From Moritella marina ATCC 15381 (lineage in GTDB: Bacteria; Pseudomonadota; Gammaproteobacteria; Enterobacterales; Moritellaceae), in NCBI RefSeq assembly GCF_008931805.1, contig NZ_CP044399.1, forward strand, positions 1,674,001 to 1,738,000: DNA of 64,000 bases. The letters run 5' to 3'. Below are positions 47,919-58,300 of this stretch, piece after piece (the stretch's first letter is position 1; each line of letters starts with the position of its first letter). The translations under genes and the position numbers were made by a program. The notes beneath the pieces were generated by a model. It did not search any database. It had not been told where the DNA came from and was given only the letters and a program-made list of their open reading frames with translations.

Positions 47919-48686
47919 TTACTCGCTGCATTGCGCACTAACAATATCGCGTACCACAACCAAATCTTCCGGAGTATCTACACCAGCTGCAGGTGCTTCA
48001 AGCGCTTCTTCTACATGAATCTTTTCACCATGCCAAAGTACGCGCAGTTGCTCTAGTGACTCAATCTGTTCAAGTTCAGTTTCTTGCCACTGAACATAAT
48101 CACGAATAAAACCAGCGCGGTATGCATAGATACCAATATGACGTTGGTAAACAGGTTTAATGTCGGTCACTGGTTCGTGCATAAAGTTATCACGGTGATA
48201 TGGAATCGGTGCACGACTAAAATACAAAGCATAACCCTGCTTATCCGTCACCACTTTAACCGCATTCGGGTTAAAGACCTCTTCCACATCGGTAATAGCA
48301 ACAGACAATGTCGCCATACGCGCTATACTTTGCTTACCCAGATTTGTTGCAACTTGCTCAATAATACGTGGGGGAATCAATGGCTCATCGCCTTGAACAT
48401 TCACGATGATATCATTATCATTAAAACCGAGCTTGCTGCACACTTCAGCGAGGCGTTCTGTTCCCGAATTATGATCAGGAGAAGTCATACAGACTTCATA
48501 ACCTAATGCGACTACTGCTTGCTCAATACGCACATCATCGGTAGCAATAACAACGCGCGACGCACCACTTTGCAAGGCTTGCTCAGCGACACGCTGGATC
48601 ATTGTTTTACCACAAATATCAACTAACGGTTTACCGGGTAACCGGCTTGACTGATAGCGTGATGGGATAATGACAATGAAACTCAT
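47919..48686 (-). CDS. kdsB: KdsB, CMP-KDO synthetase
   Basis: 255 residues, normal length. [48 protein letters not shown] and [12 protein letters not shown] are KdsB hallmarks. It activates KDO with CTP for lipid A core assembly. It is the last gene of lpxK-ycaR-kdsB, overlapping ycaR by 4 nt. Confidence 0.97.
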   Translation of the reverse strand: MSFIVIIPSRYQSSRLPGKPLVDICGKTMIQRVAEQALQSGASRVVIATDDVRIEQAVVALGYEVCMTSPDHNSGTERLAEVCSKLGFNDNDIIVNVQGDEPLIPPRIIEQVATNLGKQSIARMATLSVAITDVEEVFNPNAVKVVTDKQGYALYFSRAPIPYHRDNFMHEPVTDIKPVYQRHIGIYAYRAGFIRDYVQWQETELEQIESLEQLRVLWHGEKIHVEEALEAPAAGVDTPEDLVVVRDIVSAQCSE

Positions 48687-48871
48687 TTTGCTAATTCTTC
48701 AGATGTTAACTGACGCGCTTTAGCTTGCAATAATACTGGGATACCTTCAGTAATAGGATAAGCAAGACGGTCAGCATTACAAATAAGTTCATTGTTGCTT
48801 TTGTCGAAATTCAATTTACCTTTACAAACAGGGCAAGCAATAATTTCAAGTAAGTTATGATCCAAAGTCAT
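48683..48871 (-). CDS. ycaR: YcaR/Trm112-family small protein
   Basis: 62 residues. [36 protein letters not shown] match the Trm112/YcaR family. The zinc-type cysteines are only CPVC plus one in LICN. In E. coli ycaR also lies between lpxK and kdsB. Function unknown in bacteria. It overlaps lpxK by 17 nt and kdsB by 4 nt. Confidence 0.92.
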   Translation of the reverse strand: MTLDHNLLEIIACPVCKGKLNFDKSNNELICNADRLAYPITEGIPVLLQAKARQLTSEELAK

Positions 48872-49850
48872 GGTTTAGTTCCTTTAATTTTAATAATAAC
48901 AGCGGTAAAAAATCGCTATCTAAACTTGCGTTTACCGGTAAGTAATACCAATTATCCTGAGCGAAAGACTGACATTTAACAGCATCTTTTTCAGTCATGA
49001 TAACGGTGCGCCCCGCTGCAAACTGAGTAATATCAGTAGCAGTGAAAGCATGATGATCGGGAAATGAAAGCTGCTCTTCAATCACATAATCGTGTTTTTC
49101 TAAGGTGTTATAAAAGCGCTGTGGATTACCAATGCCAGCAATAGCAACATTGGCACCAGATCCAACACCTGGCGCAGCAGCATCATTATTACTGACTTTA
49201 CGTAACGGCGCTGCCACCAAACGCATATTTGCCTCGCCAGTTAAACCGTTACCACCATTACAAATAACAAAGTCGGCGGTTTTTAGACGCCAAGCACCTT
49301 CACGTAACGGTCCCATCGGTAATAAGTGACCATTGCCAAGACGGCGTTTACCATCAATAACAATCAGTTCTATATCACGTTGCATTGCATAATGTTGTAA
49401 ACCATCATCAGTGATAATCACGTCAACATCAAAGTGTGCTAATAAATGCGCCGCTGCAGCAGTGCGTACAGGGCTAATAACAAGTGGGCATTGCGTGCGT
49501 TTATGTAACATAAACGGTTCGTCACCACTGTGTTCGACAGGCGAATCGTGATTAACAATATAGGGATATTTTGGTGCTTTCGAGCCATAACCTCGGCTGA
49601 TAATCCCCGGTTTGTAACCAGCGGCCGTAAGCTGTTCACACAAGTAAACGACCAAAGGTGTTTTACCTGTGCCACCCACTGTAATGTTACCGACAACGAT
49701 AGTCGGCACAGCAGGTTTAATACTGGCTTTAATGCCCAGCTCAAATAGCTTACGGCGACTGCATGTAATGGCAGCAAACGTCACACTTAATGGCGCCAGC
49801 AACCACTTTGACCAGTGGTTACCATACCAAACATCCTCTTCAATTTTCAC
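48855..49850 (-). CDS. lpxK: LpxK, tetraacyldisaccharide 4'-kinase
   Basis: 331 residues. It starts with a membrane-association helix (W-rich N-terminus, [12 protein letters not shown]) and has the Walker [20 protein letters not shown] (GGTGKT), GIISRGYG and [11 protein letters not shown]. It phosphorylates the 4' position of the lipid A disaccharide at the inner membrane. It lies 51 nt after msbA; the msbA-lpxK pairing is conserved. Confidence 0.95.
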   Translation of the reverse strand: MKIEEDVWYGNHWSKWLLAPLSVTFAAITCSRRKLFELGIKASIKPAVPTIVVGNITVGGTGKTPLVVYLCEQLTAAGYKPGIISRGYGSKAPKYPYIVNHDSPVEHSGDEPFMLHKRTQCPLVISPVRTAAAAHLLAHFDVDVIITDDGLQHYAMQRDIELIVIDGKRRLGNGHLLPMGPLREGAWRLKTADFVICNGGNGLTGEANMRLVAAPLRKVSNNDAAAPGVGSGANVAIAGIGNPQRFYNTLEKHDYVIEEQLSFPDHHAFTATDITQFAAGRTVIMTEKDAVKCQSFAQDNWYYLPVNASLDSDFLPLLLLKLKELNHDFGS

Positions 49851-49901
49851 ACTCGCTCCTGTTATTCACACCGGTTCCTATGTTTCACACCTAACGCGCG
49901 C

Positions 49902-51677
49902 TTAGCCGCCAAGTTGTAAACGGTGTAATTGTGCGTAATGCTCGCCTTTTGCAAGGAGTTCGGTGTGCGAACCACTTTCAATGATAGAACCGGCTTCAAG
50001 CACCAAGATACGGTCGGCAGCTTCGATCGTGGTTAAACGATGGGCAATCACTAACGAGGTTCGGTCTTTTTGTAATGTCTCTAGCGCTTGCTGTACTTTT
50101 TTCTCAGATTCAGCATCTAATGCCGAGGTTGCTTCATCAAGAATCAAAATAGGGGCATCTTGTAATAGCGCACGTGCAATCGCGATTCGCTGGCGTTGAC
50201 CACCCGAGAGCATCGCGCCATTTTCACCAACCATGGTATCAAAGCCATTTTCAAAACCTTCGATGAACTCTAGCGCATTCGCTTTAGTTGCGGCTTCAAT
50301 AATCTCTTCGCGCGTCACTTCATTGATACGACCATAAGCGATGTTTGCAGCAACCGAGTCATTAAATAAATGTACATTTTGCGAGACTAAGGCAATCTGG
50401 TTACGTAACGATTTCAATTCATAATCATGAAGAGGTCTATCATCAATACTAATCTCGCCCTTTTCTATTTCATAAAAACGCGTAATCAAACTAGCCAATG
50501 TTGATTTACCACTGCCAGAACGACCAACAAGCGCAATCATCTCGCCCGGTTGTGCGGTAAAATTCATATTCTCAATCAAGCGTGCACTCGCAGTTGGATA
50601 CGTGAAGTCAACATTCGAGAAAGTTATTTTACCTGCAACACGTTCCGGTACATACGTGCCCTTATTTTTCTCGGCTTCTAGATCAAGAATATCAAATAAG
50701 CTATTACATGCTGAAATTGCTTTTTGGACTTCAGAGTTTACATTAGTAATGTCACGTAATGGACGTAATAACGCCATCATCGAACCAACAATCGCCACGA
50801 ATTTACCCGGGGTAAGTTCCGCGCGAATAGAATCAAAAGAGGCGAGATATAACACGACACCAAGTGCGAATGATGCAACAATCTGTACTAACGCATTACT
50901 CGCGGCACTCGTTGTTGCCATTTTCATTTGTTGTTGGCGAATATGATTACTCACAGTACCAAAACGCTGACGTTCTGTGTCATGCCCTGCAGACATTAAT
51001 ACGTCTTTATGACCATGTAACATTTGTTGGGCTGTTGATGACACATTACCCATAGCTTGCTGTAAGCGGCGACTTATCACACGAAAACGACGACTCACAG
51101 AGCCGATAATGATACCAACTAATGGTGCAATAAATAATAACACCAGAGATAACTGCCAGCTCTGATAGAACATCCAAATAAGCAAACCAAGAATAAACGC
51201 ACCACTGCGGAATACATTCACGATAGTTTTAGATGCTGCGCCTGACACTTGTGTTGAGTCATAGATAATTTTTGATACTAATTCACCCGATGGCGTTTTA
51301 TCAAAAAAGCTCACAGGTAAGTGCATAAGATGATCAAATAGCTGACGCTGTAAACGCATGACGACAGTATTACCGGCTTTCGCCATGCAATAACTTGAAC
51401 CAAACGAAGCTAAACCACGTAAAGTTACCATGCCAACCACAAACAATGGCATCCATTTCAAGAATGCTGACGTTTCAGCATTAAAGCCATCATCGACAAT
51501 CGGCTGGAGAATATTAAGTAAAGTTGCATCGACAATGCCGTAACCCAGCATAGCGAGGACACCAAGGCCTAAAGTAGTTTTTAAGTCGAGAACATATATA
51601 GAAAATCGCTTGACCGTCTGCCAAGCTGTACGTTGTTGATCCATGAAAACTGTCTTGTTATTGAGATAGGTGGTCAT
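49902..51677 (-). CDS. msbA: MsbA, lipid A-core flippase (ABC transporter)
   Basis: 591 residues, nine longer than E. coli. Six-TM exporter domain followed by an ABC domain: Walker A GRSGSGKST, Q-loop LVSQNVHLFNDSV, signature LSGGQRQR, Walker B ILILDEATSALD and the H-loop IAHRLTTI. It flips lipid A-core across the inner membrane with ATP. AGG is 7 nt upstream of ATG 51677, so the longer N-terminus (MTTYLNNKTVF) is favoured over the internal MDQQ. Confidence 0.96.
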   Translation of the reverse strand: MTTYLNNKTVFMDQQRTAWQTVKRFSIYVLDLKTTLGLGVLAMLGYGIVDATLLNILQPIVDDGFNAETSAFLKWMPLFVVGMVTLRGLASFGSSYCMAKAGNTVVMRLQRQLFDHLMHLPVSFFDKTPSGELVSKIIYDSTQVSGAASKTIVNVFRSGAFILGLLIWMFYQSWQLSLVLLFIAPLVGIIIGSVSRRFRVISRRLQQAMGNVSSTAQQMLHGHKDVLMSAGHDTERQRFGTVSNHIRQQQMKMATTSAASNALVQIVASFALGVVLYLASFDSIRAELTPGKFVAIVGSMMALLRPLRDITNVNSEVQKAISACNSLFDILDLEAEKNKGTYVPERVAGKITFSNVDFTYPTASARLIENMNFTAQPGEMIALVGRSGSGKSTLASLITRFYEIEKGEISIDDRPLHDYELKSLRNQIALVSQNVHLFNDSVAANIAYGRINEVTREEIIEAATKANALEFIEGFENGFDTMVGENGAMLSGGQRQRIAIARALLQDAPILILDEATSALDAESEKKVQQALETLQKDRTSLVIAHRLTTIEAADRILVLEAGSIIESGSHTELLAKGEHYAQLHRLQLGG

Positions 51678-51756
51678 TTTAAACCTAGGTTAGGTAAAAC
51701 TCCAAACTTTCCAGGCTCAGAACCTCATAATAACTGTTTTTTAACCACATTAACGC

Positions 51757-51787
51757 AAAAGGGCTGACCCAAATGGACCAACCCTTT
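51757..51787 (-). terminator. Terminator-like hairpin after the RND gene
   Basis: On the minus strand AAAGGG...CCCTTTT with inner GG/CC pairing and a short T-tract. It lies 51 nt after the RND stop codon and 80 nt upstream of msbA. Confidence 0.5.
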
Positions 51788-51837
51788 ACACAATTACGCG
51801 TTAACCGCTTTCATTAATAGCCTTAATCGACTTAATG

Positions 51838-54204
51838 TTATGCAGCGTTGCTATTAACGTCCTCCATCTTAGTGTGATCAGCCTGTGTAACAATTGCCCT
51901 ATTACCACCAACATTCAATAACCAAGCAAGCGCCGGTAAGAAACACAAAGCCCCGAGCATATTCCAAATAAACATAAAGGTAAGCATTAACCCCATATCC
52001 GCTTGAAATTTAATCGGTGAAAGCACCCAAGTACATACGCCAATCGCTAACGTAACACCCGTAAATGCAACCGCTTTACCAGTACTTGATAATGCGTATT
52101 TATAAGCGTCTTGTAAATTATCACCTATTTTTAAACGCGCAGATAACTGGCTATAAATATAAATACCGTAATCAACACCAATCCCGACACCGAGTGCGAT
52201 CACTGGTAAAGTAGCCACTTTCACACCAATACCCAATGTCGCCATTAACGCTTGCCCTAAAATAGAGGTCAATGCTAGCGGTAAAATAATGCATATCAGT
52301 GTTTTAACAGAACGGAATGTCAGGAAGCATAATATAGCAACAACACCATACACCCACATAAGCATTTGATATTGGGCTTTTTCAATCACACTATTGGTAG
52401 CCGCTTCAATACCGGCATTACCAGCGGCAAGGGCAAAATTCACACCCTCCGTTTTATTTACTGCAGTGAAAGCGGTGATATCTGCGATCACGGTTTCCAA
52501 CGTATTAGCCTTATGATCATCAAGATAAATAATCAGCGGTAACATGCTGCATGTATTATTCATAAACGCAGCAGGCGCACGACCAACAGCAGCGTTAAGC
52601 ACCAGCTGATTGGGACTCAAACCTTGCCATTTCGGGTTACCCTCATTCATACCAACGATGGCTTTCTTCGCAATTGTCGCCACAGATAATGTTGATTGTA
52701 CGCCTGGAATGCCCTCAACATGGGCTTGTAATTGATTCACCGCATTTAAGGTATGATAACTACTACACTGCTCAGCAGGCGTTTCAACCATCAACACCAT
52801 AATGTCAGTACTGGCTTGGTAGTTATTCACCACATATGCATTATCAAGGTTATAACGACTATCAGCACGCAGCTCTGGCGCGCCAGCATCAAGATCACCA
52901 ATTTTGAGTGATTGACCTTGGTATAAACCGACAGCAAGACAAAACACACCGAAAAACAGCGCTGACTTAGCCCATTTAGCATCAGCAAAACGACTAAACA
53001 TTGTAACAATTAAGGGCGTTTTCGATTGCTCAGCCAATAAGTATTTAATGCCTGCGGGTGAAACACCAGTCCAAGACATCAAAATAGGTAATAAGATAAG
53101 ATTAGTTAATAAAATAACCGCGACACCAACACTTGCTGCAGTGGCAAGATCTTGAATCACTTCAATTTCAATCACATTTAAAGTAATAAAACCAAGTCCA
53201 TCACTTAACAGTGCAATCAAACCTGGAATCGCTAACGCTCTAAACCCAAGGCGAGCGGCTTGCTCCGCTTTATTACCAGCAGCCATATGCTGACCGATAG
53301 CACTAATAAGCTGTACACCATGGCTCACCGCAATCGCAAACACTAAAAACGGCACTAACATAGAGTAAGGATCCAGTCCCTGCCCCAATAAATTAAGTAA
53401 ACCAAGTTGCCAGATAACCGCTACTAATGCACAAGTAACAGTCACAAAGGTACTTCTTAAGCAGCGGCTATACAGATACAACAAAGCAAAAGTAATGGCA
53501 ATAGCCGTTAAGAAAAAGATCACAACTTCCGCCGCACCGGCAATAAGATCACCAACGACTTTAGCAAAACCAGTAATGTGAACCTTTACCCCATTCACTT
53601 CATACTTACTGCGGATCTCTTCTAATGTATTTGATAATTGATTGTAATCGAGTGGTTTACCTGTATCTGGGTTAATACTCATTAACGGCAGTAAGAATAC
53701 TGCTGATTTTAAATTATCACCGACTAAGTAGCCGACTTGACCCGATAGCATCACATTGCGACGTAATCGGTCCAGCGTAGGTTGGCTGCCATCGTAATCA
53801 CTCGGGATCACAGTGCCACCGACAAATCCATCTTCGGTTACTTCAGCCCAAGTTACGTTTGCAGTCCAAATTGATTTCATCCCCGAGCGATCAACACCAG
53901 AAATAAAAAATAACTCATCATTTAGCGTACGCATCTGCTCTTGAAATTCAGCATTAAAGATATCGCCATTTTCGTTTTCAATAACAACACGTACACTATT
54001 GCCTAAGCTCGCTAGCTCTTGTTTGTAATTTAAATAATTCTGCACATATTCATGTTGCACTGGGATCATCTTTTCAAATGATGCACTTGGTCTAACTAAA
54101 CTCGCGTTATACGCCAAAAAAGCAGTCAGTAACAAGATCACTGCAAACACGATATATTTAAAACCAAATAACTGCTTCTCGATCCAAATTGTAAGCTTTT
54201 CCAT
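51838..54204 (-). CDS. RND/MMPL-superfamily transporter
   Basis: 788 residues. Two repeats of one TM helix, a large periplasmic loop and five TM helices: TM1 about 16-34 (VFAVILLLTAFLAYNAS) and the mirrored unit starting near residue 405. The sequence resembles the hydrophobe/amphiphile RND subfamily (MMPL, HpnN-like): GVGIGVDYGIYIYSQL, ALLSDGLGFITLN. It lacks the proton-relay pattern of AcrB and has no adjacent membrane-fusion protein. Cargo unknown, possibly lipids or hydrophobic compounds. It follows its YCF48-like partner after 1 nt. Confidence 0.8.
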   Translation of the reverse strand: MEKLTIWIEKQLFGFKYIVFAVILLLTAFLAYNASLVRPSASFEKMIPVQHEYVQNYLNYKQELASLGNSVRVVIENENGDIFNAEFQEQMRTLNDELFFISGVDRSGMKSIWTANVTWAEVTEDGFVGGTVIPSDYDGSQPTLDRLRRNVMLSGQVGYLVGDNLKSAVFLLPLMSINPDTGKPLDYNQLSNTLEEIRSKYEVNGVKVHITGFAKVVGDLIAGAAEVVIFFLTAIAITFALLYLYSRCLRSTFVTVTCALVAVIWQLGLLNLLGQGLDPYSMLVPFLVFAIAVSHGVQLISAIGQHMAAGNKAEQAARLGFRALAIPGLIALLSDGLGFITLNVIEIEVIQDLATAASVGVAVILLTNLILLPILMSWTGVSPAGIKYLLAEQSKTPLIVTMFSRFADAKWAKSALFFGVFCLAVGLYQGQSLKIGDLDAGAPELRADSRYNLDNAYVVNNYQASTDIMVLMVETPAEQCSSYHTLNAVNQLQAHVEGIPGVQSTLSVATIAKKAIVGMNEGNPKWQGLSPNQLVLNAAVGRAPAAFMNNTCSMLPLIIYLDDHKANTLETVIADITAFTAVNKTEGVNFALAAGNAGIEAATNSVIEKAQYQMLMWVYGVVAILCFLTFRSVKTLICIILPLALTSILGQALMATLGIGVKVATLPVIALGVGIGVDYGIYIYSQLSARLKIGDNLQDAYKYALSSTGKAVAFTGVTLAIGVCTWVLSPIKFQADMGLMLTFMFIWNMLGALCFLPALAWLLNVGGNRAIVTQADHTKMEDVNSNAA

Positions 54205-54205
54205 A

Positions 54206-55429
54206 TTACTTCAGACCTCCCTGTACGAGTTCATTTTTACGACTAGTTTGCCAACCGCGTAACCCTGTCGTCAGCACGTTATCATCAAAAACTTTAACTG
54301 CGGTGATATCGATACGTTGATTTGATGCTGAAATGTTAGTGAAGGTTTCACCGTTATAAACAAGCTTCAGTCCACCAGCACCGACTAATAGCAGCTCTGT
54401 ACTATTGAGCCAATCAGCAGAAAAAATATGATTAGTCACACCTGTATCCAGATACTGCCAAGTCTCGCCTTGGTCTTTTGAAGCGAACATATTGCCACGT
54501 AACCCGTAGCTATAGAGTATCGGTCCATTTACGTCGATACCAAACAGAGAGCCCATATAATCGATATCTAAAGCACGCCAGCTCTTGTGCTGTTTAGAAT
54601 TAGAAGTCACCATAGCCAAACCAGCTTCTCCGACGACATAGATATTATTATCGGCGTCAGTCGTTATCGCATTGAGATGGAATCCTTCAGGGTTAGGAAC
54701 TTGATAACCGATATACTGCCAGCTATTGCCTGCATCTTTAGTTTCAAGCATTGCGCCATAGGCACCAACGACAAGACCATAATCGGGTGTCGTGAATCGA
54801 ACATCAAAGAATGAAATCTCAATGCCCGCATTCGCCGTTAAGTCTTCGAGTTTATAAATCGCATCATCGAGTTGCATCTCTAACTCATCAAGCGCATCTT
54901 CATCAATACTGTCACCATCAATAAAGCCATCCGCTTCAGCACGTTCAAATTGAGCCGTTAAGAGCGTAATTTGTTGCTCCAAACTGGTTTTTAACAAACC
55001 CGTTAACTGTAAACCGTCAAACACTTTAATCCAGTTATGTCCGCCGTCAGTAGTTTTTAAAATGACCCCTTGATGACCGACAGCCCAAGCCACTTTATCA
55101 TCAATAAAGTCGACCGCAGTGATGGTCGTTTGCACCGGAACATGAGCCTGAACCCAAGCGGAATCGGTACTCGAACGCACAAGAATACGGCCGTATTCAC
55201 CGACCATAATTTGACGTTTTTGAAAATATTCAATATCTAAAAAAACACTTTCTTCGACCAGGCTATTCATTTCAGCAGCAAGCTGCAGAACATTGTTATT
55301 AACATAACTGCTTGTACTACTTAAATCATCAGTTATCACTTTTTCTTCGCTAGCACTTTGCACTTGTAATGTGACAGGTAAACTTAATGCACATAACAGC
55401 GCGAGCGATTTTTTATCCATTCGTGGCAT
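54206..55429 (-). CDS. YCF48/BNR-like beta-propeller protein
   Basis: 407 residues. Signal peptide after MPRMDKK (SLALLCALSLPVTLQVQSA), then repeated propeller blades with VAWAVGHQGVILKTTDGGHNW, DYGLVVGAYGAMLETKDAGNSW and LVGAGGL, as in YCF48/HCF136 photosystem assembly factors and the partner proteins of RND/MMPL genes. A coiled-coil insert (about 150-200) breaks the blades. Likely periplasmic. ATG 55429 follows AAGGTG by 6 nt. Confidence 0.75.
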   Translation of the reverse strand: MPRMDKKSLALLCALSLPVTLQVQSASEEKVITDDLSSTSSYVNNNVLQLAAEMNSLVEESVFLDIEYFQKRQIMVGEYGRILVRSSTDSAWVQAHVPVQTTITAVDFIDDKVAWAVGHQGVILKTTDGGHNWIKVFDGLQLTGLLKTSLEQQITLLTAQFERAEADGFIDGDSIDEDALDELEMQLDDAIYKLEDLTANAGIEISFFDVRFTTPDYGLVVGAYGAMLETKDAGNSWQYIGYQVPNPEGFHLNAITTDADNNIYVVGEAGLAMVTSNSKQHKSWRALDIDYMGSLFGIDVNGPILYSYGLRGNMFASKDQGETWQYLDTGVTNHIFSADWLNSTELLLVGAGGLKLVYNGETFTNISASNQRIDITAVKVFDDNVLTTGLRGWQTSRKNELVQGGLK

Positions 55430-55530
55430 TTTTATCACCTTAATCCCTTAAGTTTACGAAAGTCTTCTCAATAAGACCCATATTTTATTCAATGGCACTC
55501 CATCACCACATGATGCGATCATATCAACCG

Positions 55531-56568
55531 CTATAAATTCACAGCTATTTTAGAATGTTCATGTTCTCCTCGGTAAGCCCCCGGTGTAATCCCTTTCCAA
55601 CGTTTAAAAGCCCGAGAGAAATTAGCCACATTAGAAAAGCCTAACAAATAGCTTATTTCCCCTAACGATAGACGGTTTTGATCTAAATGCTGAACAGCAG
55701 TTGTTTGACGTATGTTTTCGACTAAATCTTTATAGCTGGTACCTGAATCATTCAGTTTTCGCTGTAAACTACGTTGACTAAAGTTCAGTTTTCCAGCCAC
55801 AAAATCAATATTAGGTACACCCGTTGCCATGACAGAAACAACTTCAGAACGCACTTGGCTAACAACATCATTACAATCAAGTCCGGCAAGATAATCATCC
55901 GCCGCTTTATCACTCAGAGAAACAAGGTCTGGGGCAAAATTGGGGAGGCGTTTCGATAATAATTTACGGTCCATCACTAACATCGATTGGCCTGAATTAA
56001 ATTCAATAGGGCAACCAGAGTGAGCTTCAAACTTATCTACACATCGTGCAGGTACAGTGGTATATATTTTGACTGGTGAGAAACCTGGATTTGAAAGGTC
56101 ACGGCATATTTTTATAATCGACAGCAACATAGTAAGTTCTAGTTGTGTACCAATGCGATCAATATTGTCAGCTGAATCATTCAAGTTCAGCGCTAAATAA
56201 CAGAACTGTTCGTCTTCCGTTAAATTAATACGACACGCACTACTCAGTACACGATCATAATGAACTAAACGGCTAAATGCGTCTTGTAATGATGAAGATG
56301 CCTGCAGTGCATAGCCTAATGCATGAAAGGTGGTCGCGACGATACATTGGCTCACTTTAATAGGTAACAGCGGATCATCAGTCAATAATGCAGATTGCTC
56401 AAAGAGTTTATTGCACAGCTTAACCGGAACTCGGCTGCCTACGCTTGTAACTTCTTCCATGCAAACATCTGATTTAGATAGTAATTCGAAAGGTTCAATT
56501 CCCTTCCATAATAGCGCTTTGTATAAAGCAACTAACCAGCCCCCAATAACATCTCCTTGTCCATCCAT
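55531..56568 (-). CDS. AraC-family transcriptional regulator
   Basis: 345 residues. An N-terminal arabinose-operon-regulator type (PF12625-like) effector domain is followed by a C-terminal double HTH (FVAGKLNFSQRSLQRKLNDSGTSYKDL... and SLGEISYLLGFSNVANFSRAFKRWKGITPGAYR). The class includes regulators of lipid and steroid metabolism such as ArgR-like or OruR-like types, so its effector may be hydrophobic. ATG 56568 is 8 nt after AAGGAG; an upstream ATG (56595) has none. It precedes the RND pair on the same strand and may control it. Confidence 0.8.
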   Translation of the reverse strand: MDGQGDVIGGWLVALYKALLWKGIEPFELLSKSDVCMEEVTSVGSRVPVKLCNKLFEQSALLTDDPLLPIKVSQCIVATTFHALGYALQASSSLQDAFSRLVHYDRVLSSACRINLTEDEQFCYLALNLNDSADNIDRIGTQLELTMLLSIIKICRDLSNPGFSPVKIYTTVPARCVDKFEAHSGCPIEFNSGQSMLVMDRKLLSKRLPNFAPDLVSLSDKAADDYLAGLDCNDVVSQVRSEVVSVMATGVPNIDFVAGKLNFSQRSLQRKLNDSGTSYKDLVENIRQTTAVQHLDQNRLSLGEISYLLGFSNVANFSRAFKRWKGITPGAYRGEHEHSKIAVNL

Positions 56569-56802
56569 TATCAGCACTCCTTTGCTTATATTCATGTAGC
56601 TTCATTAATAATGGCTTATAGATGACGAACCGATCAAAATCAACTAAAGCATCCAGAACAAATATTTCACATGAGCAACATAATCGCAACAAGTTTAATG
56701 CAAAAGTAGGAGCTAAAGTGAGTAATAGTTCAAACGTTTGATTAAATTATTATAAAGATATTAGAATGTTTTCAAATTTAATAGCTATATATAGGTTTTA
56801 AA
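56569..56802. other. AT-rich gap upstream of the AraC-type gene
   Basis: 234 bp between the AraC-type gene and the unknown gene ending at 56803. Very AT-rich, no convincing gene, terminator or repeat seen; it should hold the promoter of the AraC-type gene. Confidence 0.5.
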
Positions 56803-58179
56803 TTAAAGGATCTCACTGAATTCGTCTGCGGCTTCAATATCGAGAATACCAGAACGATTGACTGTTATCTTATGTCGTTGATAAACCACTTTAGCACTAT
56901 CATCTTTCAAGCCAACAACGACGTTAACTTGATAGCGACGCTCAATTGCTTCTTTACTTATCTTACCGTCATTCTCAGTGAAAACTGCCCCAGTCCCACG
57001 TTCTAAATAACGAATAAGTGGCCTAACACTAAAAAATATCTGCTCTTGAATGCGATCATAGCCTGGTTGGAAACCTTTATTACTGACTTTGGTATCTAAC
57101 CTGTAGTGTAATAAAATAGATTCTTGTTTATTCTGTGGTCGACGTCGGTATAAAACATCACGCACGACTTTGGGCAATTTACTCTGCTTAATAAAATCCA
57201 ACCATATGCGTTGCTTGGAAATTATTTGCTTATTTGATGTATCGATTAAGTGTCTTGACCACTTTGGGCGTCCCTTACGGATCCAGCGCCACAACGTATT
57301 ATTAAACTCGTCTTTAAAGATCTCCCTGAAACCATAAATAACCGATAGCACTGCAATCAACGCATAAGTAAGACCCTTTAATTCACCTTGTGCAAAGAAA
57401 ATCATACTTAGCACTATCACCATCACCAGAGATGTCGCCGTCCCTTTGACTATTTTTTTCTGATGTGTACCGAGTGCTTGAGTCTCTTCTTTAAAGATCA
57501 CACCATGCTCGATTAGGCGACGTAGCAAGCGCATCTTATTGGCAATGCGGTTTGGATCTAACAAGGTATTCGGCGAGTTATAACCATTTTCTAAACGATA
57601 CTTGGCTTCGCCTCGGCAAAAACCGATGATCTCAGCACGCTCATCTAGAAATTCATTACTCTTTTTGCGCTTAGACAATGCCTTGTAGCAACATTGCTCA
57701 CTAAACCAGGAAAGATAATTATCCACATTATTAAAATATGCTTTTAATTTTTCATCTGTTGGGGCATTACGACGAAACTTCTTAATGATCGATTTAGCGA
57801 CATCATTAAGTTCAATTAATGCAGAGAAAAATAGTGTTTGATCAATTTGTTCTTGAATATTACGGATATCTTTTTCGAACGCTTTAGCAAATTGATAAGC
57901 AAAGAGGTTTAGATTAACGCGGTATTCGTCTGGAGAACGTTTCATTCGACTGGCAAAACGGCTTTGCACTAATGGCAGGTGTAGTCCCTCAGAATAATAC
58001 GCGCGCTTGCCTTGAATACCACGGTAAAAGTAATCATCTTCAGACAATGTACGAGGATTAATACCCATCTCGTTAGGTAATAAGAAGTATACATCTACAC
58101 GACGATAATCACCCTGTGGAATAAGGTGGTTAAGTTTAAATGATAATTTGTCTTCTTGTTTTAAAACTATCTTAGCCAC
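56803..58179 (-). CDS. Two-TM protein of unknown function
   Basis: 458 residues. Cytoplasmic N-terminal region rich in basic residues, two TM helices close together (TATSLVMVIVLSMIFFAQG, about 250-268; LTYALIAVLSVIYGF, about 272-287) and a long C-terminal region with many lysines and arginines. No conserved enzyme motif seen. I do not recognise a named family; similar hypothetical proteins exist in Vibrio and Shewanella as I recall. Not obviously linked to biotin genes on its other side. Confidence 0.55.
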   Translation of the reverse strand: MAKIVLKQEDKLSFKLNHLIPQGDYRRVDVYFLLPNEMGINPRTLSEDDYFYRGIQGKRAYYSEGLHLPLVQSRFASRMKRSPDEYRVNLNLFAYQFAKAFEKDIRNIQEQIDQTLFFSALIELNDVAKSIIKKFRRNAPTDEKLKAYFNNVDNYLSWFSEQCCYKALSKRKKSNEFLDERAEIIGFCRGEAKYRLENGYNSPNTLLDPNRIANKMRLLRRLIEHGVIFKEETQALGTHQKKIVKGTATSLVMVIVLSMIFFAQGELKGLTYALIAVLSVIYGFREIFKDEFNNTLWRWIRKGRPKWSRHLIDTSNKQIISKQRIWLDFIKQSKLPKVVRDVLYRRRPQNKQESILLHYRLDTKVSNKGFQPGYDRIQEQIFFSVRPLIRYLERGTGAVFTENDGKISKEAIERRYQVNVVVGLKDDSAKVVYQRHKITVNRSGILDIEAADEFSEIL

Positions 58180-58300
58180 GCCCTGTTTGCCCTCTCGTTA
58201 TTACACTTACTCCAACCGCTTGGCCATTAATACCTACTAGTGATTATAATTGTAAGCACTTCAGTACCAAGAAGTATTTTATGGTTAAGTATATTATCCT

